A DNA stretch of 64,000 nt from Sedimentitalea sp039941015. Lineage in GTDB: Bacteria; Pseudomonadota; Alphaproteobacteria; Rhodobacterales; Rhodobacteraceae. The notes below the pieces were generated by a model. It ran no database searches. It was not told where the DNA came from and saw nothing but the letters and a program-made list of their open reading frames with translations. Shown piece by piece: positions 34,555 through 42,865 of this stretch (the stretch's first letter is position 1; every line of letters starts with the position of its first letter). The DNA lies in assembly GCF_039941015.1 (NCBI RefSeq), contig NZ_JBDVFI010000051.1. The stretch is one strand, 5' to 3'. The translations under genes and the position numbers were made by a program.

Positions 34555-35384
34555 TTCAAGGCAGCGGCGCGCGTCGCCTCGTCAATTTCAGGACGCTGAC
34601 CAAACCAACGTTCAAAACCGGGTATGGCCTGAAACAGCAGCATGCCAAGACCATCCACCGTAACACAACCGGCGTTGCGCGCCGCGTTGAGCAGGTTGGT
34701 CTGCAGCGGTGTATAGACCAGGTCTGTAACCACGGTACCCGAATGCAGCCCGTCCAACTGCACGGTGAGTTCCGGTTGCCCGGTCATCCCCAAGGATGTC
34801 GTGTTGACCAGCAACGCCGCCTCTTTAACCGCGCTCCCGGCCTGAACCCAATCAATCACGCGGATGCGATGGCCAAAGTCTTCCTTCAGCCGTTCCGCCC
34901 GAAGGCGTGTACGATTGGACAGGACAACCTCGGGCACTCCAGCATCGACAAGCGCGCTGATGACTGCACGGGCAGCACCACCCGCCCCGAGTACCAACGC
35001 CGGCCCAGCATCGGCCCGCCAGCTAGGCGCACCGCTTTTCAGATTTTCTATGAATCCATAACCATCTGTGTTGTCTGCTAAAATTGAATCCGCGTTGCGA
35101 AAGATCAGTGTATTGGCCGCGCCAATCAACGACGCGCGATCAGTGATCTGATCCGCAATGGCCATCACCTTTTCCTTGTGCGGGACGGTCACATTGACGC
35201 CGACAAAACCCATCGCAGGCAACGTGCGCAGAACCCGCTCCAGATCTCTTTCCTCCACATCCATCGGAATATAGTGGCCGCGAATGCCATAGGTCTTAAG
35301 CCAATGGGCGTGCAGTAATGGGGATCGAGAATGGGCGATCGGCGATCCGATCACACCCGCCAATGGAATGCGCGCTTTGCTCAT
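34551..35384 (-). CDS. aroE: Shikimate dehydrogenase
   Basis: NADP-dependent reductase converting 3-dehydroshikimate to shikimate in the aromatic amino acid pathway. The 277-residue protein has the N-terminal substrate motif GSPIAHSRSP, the catalytic lysine in VTVPHKEKVM and the aspartate in LADNTDGYGF. The NADP-binding loop is LGAGGAARAVISAL. It overlaps maf and coaE by four bases each. Confidence 0.96.
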   Translation of the reverse strand: MSKARIPLAGVIGSPIAHSRSPLLHAHWLKTYGIRGHYIPMDVEERDLERVLRTLPAMGFVGVNVTVPHKEKVMAIADQITDRASLIGAANTLIFRNADSILADNTDGYGFIENLKSGAPSWRADAGPALVLGAGGAARAVISALVDAGVPEVVLSNRTRLRAERLKEDFGHRIRVIDWVQAGSAVKEAALLVNTTSLGMTGQPELTVQLDGLHSGTVVTDLVYTPLQTNLLNAARNAGCVTVDGLGMLLFQAIPGFERWFGQRPEIDEATRAAALK

Positions 35385-35980
35385 TGCTCGATCACTCCAC
35401 GTAAGGCGAGAAAATTCAGAAGTTCTAACAAGGGCATACCCAAAACGTTAAAATAGTCTCCGTCAATGCTGCTGAACAGGCGAACACCTTCTTCTTCGAG
35501 CTTGTAGGCTCCGACCGAATGTCGAATGCTGTCCCAGTTCCGAGAGATATACGCTGAGAGGTAGTCATCTGAAAAGGCCCGCATACGCAGCCTGACCTGA
35601 CCCACATGCCGCCAGACCGGTGTGCCGTCCTGATAGATGACGGCCGCCGATAACAAACTGTGCCGGTTTCCCCGCAACGCTGTCAGCTGTTCTCGGGCGT
35701 CGTCGGGTGTCGTTGGCTTGGACATCAGGGTTTGGTTGAAATCAAGAACCTGATCACACCCTATCACCATGGCCCCGGGATTTTTGTCGCTTATCTTGCG
35801 CGCCTTCATCTCTGCCAGCGCGTCGGCAATGTCTCTTGGCGACGCATTTTCGGCGAGCAAGGCTGATTTGATGGATTCTTCATCAATCCGCGGCACTTTG
35901 ATCTGAACATCCAGACCAGCATTCTTCAACAGCTGCGCCCGAACGGTAGATCCGGAAGCCAGTATGATGGGGACAGTCAT
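35381..35980 (-). CDS. Maf-family nucleoside triphosphate pyrophosphatase
   Basis: House-cleaning pyrophosphatase of 199 residues that hydrolyses non-canonical NTPs. The N-terminal motif is ILASGSTVRAQLL, where most Maf proteins have S-x-S-P-R-R, so this copy is a variant. Other blocks are MVIGCDQVL with the metal-binding aspartate and SVGAYKLEEEGVRLFSSIDGD. The ATG at 35980 is chosen over 35998 because conserved sequence begins immediately. It is the first gene of the leftward operon and its start codon touches the candidate origin region. Confidence 0.88.
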   Translation of the reverse strand: MTVPIILASGSTVRAQLLKNAGLDVQIKVPRIDEESIKSALLAENASPRDIADALAEMKARKISDKNPGAMVIGCDQVLDFNQTLMSKPTTPDDAREQLTALRGNRHSLLSAAVIYQDGTPVWRHVGQVRLRMRAFSDDYLSAYISRNWDSIRHSVGAYKLEEEGVRLFSSIDGDYFNVLGMPLLELLNFLALRGVIEQ

Positions 35981-36387
35981 GTGGAAAACCAGGTGCACAA
36001 TGTTGAGGATGGGTCGGGATAGAGTTGATCTGTTTTCGACTTGGCATGCAACCCTTGGACTAATCCAGATCTAACGAGATTTCATCTCGCTTTCATACCA
36101 GCTGGATAAGGATAATTCCCGTGCTGTGGGAAAGGCATGTCTGGCAAGGTTATTCGCAAGATATCCACAGGTTGGTAATTGGTATTTTCTGTCTAGAGTG
36201 TTGTAAAATAATAATTTTACTAGTACCGCTTGCTCCGGACTCAAAACTTCTTAACAAAGGTTAAGGCTGTGTAAAACTGCGGGGATGATCGTTTGATCCA
36301 CAGGGCCTTGGTTCCCTACAAAATCATCTATCTTTCTTCTTTTCTTTTATATTTATAAGGAGGCGCCGGAAACAAGCCGAGGACCGC
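35981..36387. other. oriC: Candidate chromosomal replication origin (oriC)
   Basis: A non-coding gap of about 400 bases lies between divergent maf and hemJ. Near-consensus DnaA boxes (8 of 9 to TTATNCACA or its complement) occur at 36150-36158 and 36161-36169 (tandem, plus strand), 36294-36302 (plus), 35980-35988 and 36268-36276 (minus). AT-rich tracts are at 36197-36222 and 36318-36358. One CcrM-type GANTC lies at 36238-36242, and paired TTAA half-sites with a 6-base spacer at 36251-36264. Gene order (maf operon on one side, hemJ-rho-mnmE-mnmG-rsmG-parAB on the other) matches the origin region of alphaproteobacteria, and two parS sites are within 6 kb. Experimental proof is lacking. Confidence 0.7.
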
Positions 36388-36837
36388 ATGACCGATTTCC
36401 TGATTGTAATCTATCCGTGGACAAAGGCCTTTCATATCATGTCGGTCATCAGCTGGATGGCCGGGCTGTTTTATCTCCCAAGATTATTTGTGCACCACGT
36501 CGAACAAGCCAGTGTCAACCAAGCCATGGCAAGTGTCTTTGAGATGATGGAAGTGAAACTGCTGCGCGCCATCATGAACCCTGCCTTCATCGCGACCTGG
36601 GTGTTTGGTCTTTGCCTTGTCTTTACGCCGGGAATTGTCGACTGGACGGAAATCTGGCCCTGGACCAAGGCTGGAGCTGTGCTTGTCATGACTTGGTTTC
36701 ACCATTGGCTTGGCTGGCGGCGCAGAGATCTGTTGAACGGTACCAACACCTGGACGGGTCGGCAGTTCCGGATGATGAACGAACTGCCAACCGTGCTGAT
36801 GGTGATCATCGTGCTGTCAGTGGTCGTTCGTTTCTAA
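36388..36837 (+). CDS. hemJ: Protoporphyrinogen IX oxidase HemJ
   Basis: Haem-pathway enzyme oxidising protoporphyrinogen IX to protoporphyrin IX in the inner membrane. The 149-residue protein has four hydrophobic segments. It carries the family histidine H16 in WTKAFHIMSVISWMAGLFYL and the lysine K57 in EVKLLRAIMNPAF, both conserved in HemJ (formerly UPF0093). It is preceded by GAGGA and lies between the candidate origin and rho. hemE, which often stands here in other alphaproteobacteria, is absent from the window. Confidence 0.9.
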   Translation: MTDFLIVIYPWTKAFHIMSVISWMAGLFYLPRLFVHHVEQASVNQAMASVFEMMEVKLLRAIMNPAFIATWVFGLCLVFTPGIVDWTEIWPWTKAGAVLVMTWFHHWLGWRRRDLLNGTNTWTGRQFRMMNELPTVLMVIIVLSVVVRF

Positions 36838-36959
36838 TCCAGTTTGACTCCGATCACCGCTTTGGCTATGAACCCGGGACCAGCCCGTCCGGGCATGGTG
36901 TTTCCCGAATTTGACAGAACGCGGCCGGTAATGAACCGCTGCAGACAGGCTACATATCC

Positions 36960-38231
36960 ATGAGCGTTGAAAAACTGAGTCTTGCCGACTTGAAAGCCAA
37001 TAGTCCCAAGGACCTTTTGGCGATGGCCGAAGAGCTTGAGATCGAAAATGCGTCGACAATGCGCAAAGGCGAGATGATGTTCCAGATCCTGCGTGAACGC
37101 GCGGATGAAAGCTGGGAAGTTTCTGGTGACGGCGTGCTCGAGGTTCTTCAGGATGGTTTTGGATTCCTGCGTTCCCCCGAGGCAAACTATCTTCCGGGTC
37201 CGGATGACATCTATGTTTCGCCCGAGATGATCCGCAAATACTCGCTGCGCACCGGGGATACCATCGATGGTGTGATCGAGTCGCCCAACGACAACGAACG
37301 TTATTTTGCGCTGACCAATGTTGCGTCGATCAATTTCGAAGAGCCGGAAAAGGCTCGCCACAAGATCGCGTTTGACAACCTGACGCCGCTTTATCCTGAC
37401 GAGCGTTTGAACATGGAAATCGAAGATCCGACGATCAAGGATCGTACCGCCCGGATCATCGATCTTGTTTCACCTATCGGTAAAGGACAGCGATCCCTGA
37501 TCGTTGCGCCGCCGCGGACAGGTAAGACCGTTATCCTGCAAAATATAGCGCATTCGATCGAACGGAACCATCCTGAATGCTATCTGATCGTTCTGCTGAT
37601 TGATGAACGGCCGGAAGAAGTTACCGACATGCAGCGATCCGTTAAAGGCGAGGTCGTTTCCTCGACTTTTGACGAACCTGCGACCCGACACGTAGCTGTC
37701 AGCGAGATGGTGATTGAAAAAGCCAAGCGGCTTGTCGAGCACAAACGAGATGTTGTGATCCTTCTGGACTCGATCACTAGACTTGGTAGAGCCTTCAACA
37801 CTGTTGTTCCTTCATCCGGTAAGGTCCTGACCGGCGGTGTTGATGCAAACGCGCTTCAACGGCCCAAACGGTTCTTTGGTGCAGCACGGAATATCGAAGA
37901 GGGCGGTTCGTTGACCATTATCGCGACTGCGTTGATCGACACCGGAAGCCGGATGGATGAAGTTATCTTTGAAGAATTCAAAGGCACCGGTAACAGCGAA
38001 ATCGTTCTGGACCGCAAGATTGCAGACAAGCGCGTTTACCCGGCAATCGACATTCTCAAGTCGGGCACCCGGAAAGAGGATCTTCTGGTCGACAAGGTGG
38101 ACCTGCAGAAGACATTTGTGCTGCGTCGTATCTTGAATCCGATGGGAACGACCGATGCGATTGAGTTCCTGATTTCAAAACTGAAGCAGACAAAGAGCAA
38201 CAGCGATTTCTTTGACTCAATGAATACCTGA
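36960..38231 (+). CDS. rho: Transcription termination factor Rho
   Basis: Hexameric RNA-dependent ATPase of 423 residues. The N-terminal helical domain and cold-shock-like RNA-binding domain (DGFGFLRSPEANYLPGPDDIYVS, seen as GFGFLRSPEANYL) precede the ATPase core. Walker A is APPRTGKT, Walker B VVILLDSITRL, and the Q-loop region is SSGKVLTGGVDANAL. There is no large insertion. It starts 122 bases after hemJ, a gap with no recognisable gene. mnmE follows 29 bases later. Confidence 0.97.
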   Translation: MSVEKLSLADLKANSPKDLLAMAEELEIENASTMRKGEMMFQILRERADESWEVSGDGVLEVLQDGFGFLRSPEANYLPGPDDIYVSPEMIRKYSLRTGDTIDGVIESPNDNERYFALTNVASINFEEPEKARHKIAFDNLTPLYPDERLNMEIEDPTIKDRTARIIDLVSPIGKGQRSLIVAPPRTGKTVILQNIAHSIERNHPECYLIVLLIDERPEEVTDMQRSVKGEVVSSTFDEPATRHVAVSEMVIEKAKRLVEHKRDVVILLDSITRLGRAFNTVVPSSGKVLTGGVDANALQRPKRFFGAARNIEEGGSLTIIATALIDTGSRMDEVIFEEFKGTGNSEIVLDRKIADKRVYPAIDILKSGTRKEDLLVDKVDLQKTFVLRRILNPMGTTDAIEFLISKLKQTKSNSDFFDSMNT

Positions 38232-38260
38232 TCCCGGACCGCCGGCACGGAGGTATTTTG

Positions 38261-39547
38261 ATGGATACGATCTTTGCGCTCGCAAGTGCGCAGGGCAAAG
38301 CCGGCGTTGCTGTGGTTCGGATTTCCGGTCCACGGGCCCATGCGGCTCTCTCTGTTTTGACACAACGAGATATGACCAAGCGTGGTATGCGGATGTGCGC
38401 GATCCGCGATATGCAGGGTCATCATCTAGATGATGCGTTGGTTCTAAACTTCTTTGCTCCGTCAAGCTTCACTGGCGAGGATGTTGTTGAACTGCAACTT
38501 CATGGCAGTGTCGCTGTTGTTACCGCTGTATTGCGAACCTTAGGAAGAATCGATGGGTTGCGCTTGGCGGATCCGGGTGAGTTCACGCGTCGGGCGATGG
38601 AGAATGGAAAGCTCGATCTCTCACAGGTCGAAGGCCTCGCTGACCTGATCGACGCAGAAACAGAGAGTCAGCGTCGTCAAGCACAGGAAGTTCTTTCCGG
38701 CCGATTGGGAGACGTTGCGGAGCGTTGGCGCGTCGATCTCATTCGTGCGGCCTCGCTGATTGAGGCGGTGATTGATTTTGCTGACGAAGATATTCCGACG
38801 GATGTGACACCGGAAGTTTCAGCACTGATCAAAAAGGTCATTGGCGAGCTGAGGGACGAAACGGATGGGGTCCAGATCGCCGAACGGATCCGAAGTGGGT
38901 TCGAGGTTGCAATCGTCGGCGCACCAAATGTTGGTAAATCGACGCTTCTTAACGCTTTGGCTGGGCGAGATGCGGCCATTACTTCTGAATTTGCTGGGAC
39001 CACGCGTGACGTGATCGAAGTTCGGATGGATCTGTCCGGACTTGCGGTAACTTTTCTCGACACAGCGGGATTACGAGAAACGACCGATGCCGTTGAAAAG
39101 ATGGGGATTTCGCTTGCTAGAAACCGGGCAGAGCGAGCTGACCTAAGGGTGTTTCTTGCGGAGAGCGTCTTGGATTTGGACATTGCGGTTCGTGATGACG
39201 ATATCTTGGTGCGGCCCAAGGCGGACTTGCGCGAGAACAGCTTTAAAGCCGTATCCGGCTTAACTGGCGAAGGAGTATCGAACCTGATTTCCGAAATTGC
39301 GTCGATACTCAAAACGCGATCGGCGAATGCGGGTGTAGCGACGCGAGAACGGCATCGGATTGCGATGGAACGCGCAGAAACCGCGCTTGATGCGGCGCAA
39401 GCACTTTTGTCCGACCAATTTGACCAGTATGAAATGGTAGCGGAAGAGCTGCGTACTGCGATTCGTTCGCTTGAATCGCTTGTTGGCCGGGTAGATGTCG
39501 AAAACCTACTGGACGAGATTTTTGCCAGCTTTTGTCTAGGGAAGTGA
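38261..39547 (+). CDS. mnmE: tRNA modification GTPase MnmE
   Basis: GTPase that with MnmG installs the cmnm5 group on wobble uridine 34 of tRNA. The 428-residue protein has an N-terminal tetrahydrofolate-binding domain (SAQGKAGVAVVRISGP), a helical domain and an inserted G domain. Its motifs are G1 GAPNVGKS, switch GTTRDV and G3 DTAGLRE. The C-terminus FASFCLGK carries the essential cysteine. The ATG at 38261 is used; a TTG just before it is an artefact of the open frame. Base composition is lower in GC than the flanks. Confidence 0.96.
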   Translation: MDTIFALASAQGKAGVAVVRISGPRAHAALSVLTQRDMTKRGMRMCAIRDMQGHHLDDALVLNFFAPSSFTGEDVVELQLHGSVAVVTAVLRTLGRIDGLRLADPGEFTRRAMENGKLDLSQVEGLADLIDAETESQRRQAQEVLSGRLGDVAERWRVDLIRAASLIEAVIDFADEDIPTDVTPEVSALIKKVIGELRDETDGVQIAERIRSGFEVAIVGAPNVGKSTLLNALAGRDAAITSEFAGTTRDVIEVRMDLSGLAVTFLDTAGLRETTDAVEKMGISLARNRAERADLRVFLAESVLDLDIAVRDDDILVRPKADLRENSFKAVSGLTGEGVSNLISEIASILKTRSANAGVATRERHRIAMERAETALDAAQALLSDQFDQYEMVAEELRTAIRSLESLVGRVDVENLLDEIFASFCLGK

Positions 39548-39550
39548 GGA

Positions 39551-41422
39551 GTGTTTCACGTGAAACATTTTGACGTTGTCGTTATCGGTGGCGGACACGC
39601 GGGCGTCGAAGCTGCACATGTTTCGGCACGAATGGGTGCAGAAACTGCGCTTGTTACGCTAAAGCGCAGCGGCATCGGTGTAATGTCCTGCAATCCAGCT
39701 ATTGGTGGGCTTGGCAAGGGCCACTTGGTGCGTGAAATAGATGCCATGGACGGTGTTATGGGGCGCGTGGCTGACAAAGCAGGTATTCAGTTTCGTTTGC
39801 TGAACCGCCGAAAAGGTCCGGCGGTACAAGGACCGAGGGCGCAGTCGGACAGAAAGATTTATCGTACATCCATTCTGGAAGAAGTAGAGACGCGAGAATA
39901 CCTCTGCGTGGTTGAAGGCGAAGTCGTTGATTTCTTGATGGAAGATGGCCGCATAGTAGGCATTCTACTCGCGGATGGCACTGAAATCTCAACCGGCGCT
40001 GTTGTTTTGACAACTGGCACATTTTTGAGGGGCGTCATCCATGTAGGGGATGTTGCCAAACCTGGCGGGAGAATGGGAGATGATCCGTCTATTCGCCTTG
40101 CGGATCGTATGAAATCGTGCGGTTTGCCACTTGGCCGACTAAAGACAGGTACCCCGCCACGGCTGGATGGGCGCACAATCGATTGGTCCAATCTTCAAAT
40201 GCAACCTGGCGATGATGATCCAACGCTATTCTCATTTTTGTCCGATAGACCGACTGCTCGTCAGATTTCTTGTGGAATTACGCATACGAACCCGCTAACT
40301 CACGAGATTATTGCAAAGAATCTTGAACGGTCCGCCATGTATGGAGGGCACATCGATGGAGTCGGTCCACGCTACTGTCCGTCAATCGAGGATAAAATTG
40401 TTCGGTTCGCCGACAAGGACTCTCATCAAATCTTCCTTGAACCAGAAGGGGTGGACGACCATACCGTCTATCCAAACGGAATTTCAACCTCTCTGCCAGA
40501 GGATGTTCAAGAGGCGTATGTTCATTCGATCAAGGGGTTGGAGCAAGCGGTTATCTTACAGCCGGGGTATGCCATCGAATACGACTACGTTGACCCGCGA
40601 GCGCTAACTGGTACGCTGGAGTTGCGCGATATCAACGGCCTATACCTCGCCGGCCAAATCAACGGGACGACTGGTTATGAAGAGGCGGCTGCTCAAGGAC
40701 TTGTTGCTGGCTTGAATGCAGCGCTGGCTGTTCAAGAGAGACCTCCAATTGTGTTCAGCCGATCGAACAGCTACATCGGCGTGATGATTGATGATTTGAC
40801 CACGCGCGGCATTACCGAGCCGTATCGCATGTTTACATCGCGTGCAGAGTTCCGTCTTTCCCTTCGCGCAGACAACGCGGACCAGAGATTGACGCCCATT
40901 GGAATTGAGGTTGGGTGCGTTGGATCGGAGAGAGAGTCGTCTTTTCTTCACAAGATGGAAAAGCTGGATTATGCGCGCACTCTTTTGACAAACACAACAT
41001 ATACCCCAAAAGAGCTTTCTGGGGCCGGCATTCAAATCAGTCAGGACGGAAAACGTCGTTCAGGTTTTGATGTTCTTGCGTTTCCGAATGTTCATGTTGA
41101 GGATCTTGTTTCTTTGATGCCCGATCTCGTGGACATCGATGGTGATACACGTTTGCAGGTGGAGCGAGATGCGCTCTACATGAACTACGTCAGTCGGCAA
41201 GAGAGTGATGTGAATGCGCTGAAGCGTGATGAAGCGCATGTTATTCCAGTTGATTTTGACTTTTCTGAAGTCGGTGGGTTATCGAACGAGCTAAAACAGA
41301 AACTGAGTGCTGCACGACCTGAAACCATAGCGCAGGCAGCGCGGATAGATGGCATGACGCCGTCGGGATTGGCGTTGGTCTTATCCAAACTACGCCGCGG
41401 GCGAAAAGTCGCGAACGGATGA
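39551..41422 (+). CDS. mnmG: tRNA uridine 5-carboxymethylaminomethyl modification enzyme MnmG (GidA)
   Basis: FAD-dependent partner of MnmE, 623 residues. The FAD loop is VVIGGGHAGVEAAH, and the GidA signatures CNPAIGGLGKGHLVREIDAM and GPRYCPSIEDK are present. GTG at 39551 gives MFHVKHFD as the N-terminus. GTG at 39560 is better spaced from GGAG and is a real alternative. Either way the start region contains a full parS palindrome. The stop overlaps rsmG by four bases (ATGA). GC content is clearly lower than elsewhere: 24 of 60 bases in 40261-40320. Confidence 0.96.
   Translation: MFHVKHFDVVVIGGGHAGVEAAHVSARMGAETALVTLKRSGIGVMSCNPAIGGLGKGHLVREIDAMDGVMGRVADKAGIQFRLLNRRKGPAVQGPRAQSDRKIYRTSILEEVETREYLCVVEGEVVDFLMEDGRIVGILLADGTEISTGAVVLTTGTFLRGVIHVGDVAKPGGRMGDDPSIRLADRMKSCGLPLGRLKTGTPPRLDGRTIDWSNLQMQPGDDDPTLFSFLSDRPTARQISCGITHTNPLTHEIIAKNLERSAMYGGHIDGVGPRYCPSIEDKIVRFADKDSHQIFLEPEGVDDHTVYPNGISTSLPEDVQEAYVHSIKGLEQAVILQPGYAIEYDYVDPRALTGTLELRDINGLYLAGQINGTTGYEEAAAQGLVAGLNAALAVQERPPIVFSRSNSYIGVMIDDLTTRGITEPYRMFTSRAEFRLSLRADNADQRLTPIGIEVGCVGSERESSFLHKMEKLDYARTLLTNTTYTPKELSGAGIQISQDGKRRSGFDVLAFPNVHVEDLVSLMPDLVDIDGDTRLQVERDALYMNYVSRQESDVNALKRDEAHVIPVDFDFSEVGGLSNELKQKLSAARPETIAQAARIDGMTPSGLALVLSKLRRGRKVANG
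39552..39567. promoter_or_regulatory. parS: parS centromere site 1
   Basis: The perfect 16-base palindrome TGTTTCACGTGAAACA is identical to the canonical bacterial parS. It lies across the start of mnmG, 3 kb from parA and about 3.3 kb from the candidate origin. ParB from this locus should load here. Confidence 0.93.
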
Positions 41423-42042
41423 CGCCCTCACAGACCGACAACGGGCAGAATTTGAATGTTTCACGTGAAACATTGGACAGACTAAAGACTTTCGCCGATC
41501 TTGTTCAAAAATGGAATCCGCGTATCAATCTTGTCTCTCGTAGTAGCTTAGACAATCTCTGGTCGCGTCATATCGTTGATTCCATACAGGTTTTCGAAGC
41601 ATCCAACAAATCAGGCCATTGGGTCGATCTGGGCAGCGGGGGCGGATTCCCCGGAGTGGTCGTAGCAATACTCGCTGCCGGTGAGTGTCCAGACATGCAG
41701 GTCACATTGATCGAAAGCGATCAAAGGAAATGCGCCTTTCTGCGTACTGCTGTTCGCGAAACTGGTGTGCAATGTCGGGTGTTCTCAAAGCGGATCGAAG
41801 CGGTTGAGACGCAAGAAGCGGACATTTTGTCGGCACGGGCGCTCACGAATCTTTCGGGCCTGCTGGAATTCGCCGAAAGGCATCTGTCAACCGGTGGAAT
41901 AGCATTGTTCCCCAAGGGTGTGACGTGGCAAAAGGAAGTTGCCGAAGCACAGCAGAGATGGCGGTTCGAGTTTGAACCAATCGAAAGCAGTACCGAGGCC
42001 GGAGCCGTTATCTTGAAAGTCAAAGGAATGTCGCGTGTCTGA
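41419..42042 (+). CDS. rsmG: 16S rRNA (guanine-527-N7) methyltransferase RsmG (GidB)
   Basis: SAM-dependent methyltransferase of 207 residues acting on G527 of 16S rRNA; loss gives low-level streptomycin resistance in many bacteria. The SAM loop is WVDLGSGGGFPGVV, preceded by NPRINLVSRS and followed by IESDQRKCAFLR. The codons for NVSRETL near the N-terminus hold the second parS site. It overlaps mnmG by 4 bases and parA by 8. Confidence 0.95.
   Translation: MTPSQTDNGQNLNVSRETLDRLKTFADLVQKWNPRINLVSRSSLDNLWSRHIVDSIQVFEASNKSGHWVDLGSGGGFPGVVVAILAAGECPDMQVTLIESDQRKCAFLRTAVRETGVQCRVFSKRIEAVETQEADILSARALTNLSGLLEFAERHLSTGGIALFPKGVTWQKEVAEAQQRWRFEFEPIESSTEAGAVILKVKGMSRV
41457..41472. promoter_or_regulatory. 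parS: parS centromere site 2
   Basis: A second perfect copy of TGTTTCACGTGAAACA, inside the 5' coding part of rsmG and 563 bases before parA. It is read in a different codon phase from site 1 (encoding VSRE-type residues), so the DNA sequence rather than the peptide is what is conserved. Confidence 0.93.
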
Positions 42043-42844
42043 TTTTTCCCAATCTCCAGGTCCGCAAATCGTAGCCGTCGCCAATCAGAAGGGCGGGGTT
42101 GGCAAAACAACAACATCCATTAATCTCGCTGCGGCTTTGGCTGAAACAGGGCAGCGCGTTCTTGTGGTCGACCTTGACCCGCAGGGCAATGCGTCAACGG
42201 GGTTGGGCATCGACGCGGAAGAGCGCGAAATGACGACCTATGACTTGCTGGTCGGTGATGAGCCATTGCGCCAGATTATTCAATCGACGGCGCTTGATGG
42301 TCTTTGTATTATTCCGGCAACTGTCGATTTGAGTTCGGCAGATATAGACTTGATGGCGAATGATCGTCGAATCTTCCTTTTGCATGACGCCCTTCGGCAA
42401 AGTGCTATGGGGGATTTTGGCTTTGATTACATTCTTATCGACTGCCCGCCGTCGCTAAACTTGCTTACCGTGAACGCCATGGTCGCTGCACATTCTGTGC
42501 TGGTCCCACTGCAAAGTGAATTCTTCGCGCTGGAGGGCTTGTCGCAGCTGATGTTGTCCGTCCGCGAAGTTCGTCAGTCAGCAAATCCAAGACTGAGAAT
42601 CGCAGGTATTGTGTTGACCATGTATGACAAACGCAACAACTTGTCCCGTCAGGTAGAGCAAGACGCGCGTGACAATCTGGGGGATCTGGTCTTTGATACA
42701 CTGATCCCGCGAAACGTGAGGGTCAGCGAAGCGCCGTCTTATGCGATGCCGGTGCTGAGTTATGACAGTAATTCGCAAGGCGCCGTGGCCTATCGCGCGC
42801 TGGCGCGAGAGATCATTAACAAGCACCGGCTGTTGGCCGCCTGA
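42035..42844 (+). CDS. parA: Chromosome partitioning ATPase ParA
   Basis: Deviant-Walker ATPase of 269 residues that moves ParB-parS complexes to the poles. The P-loop is QKGGVGKTTTSINLA (18-32) with the signature lysine, followed by VVDLDPQGNASTGLG and IDCPPSLNLLTVNA. It lacks the N-terminal helix-turn-helix of plasmid type Ia ParA, as expected for a chromosomal copy. The start is GTG, overlapping the rsmG stop by eight bases. parB follows 21 bases later. Confidence 0.96.
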   Translation: MSDFSQSPGPQIVAVANQKGGVGKTTTSINLAAALAETGQRVLVVDLDPQGNASTGLGIDAEEREMTTYDLLVGDEPLRQIIQSTALDGLCIIPATVDLSSADIDLMANDRRIFLLHDALRQSAMGDFGFDYILIDCPPSLNLLTVNAMVAAHSVLVPLQSEFFALEGLSQLMLSVREVRQSANPRLRIAGIVLTMYDKRNNLSRQVEQDARDNLGDLVFDTLIPRNVRVSEAPSYAMPVLSYDSNSQGAVAYRALAREIINKHRLLAA

Positions 42845-42865
42845 GGGAATCGAGGAGCGTAGCAG

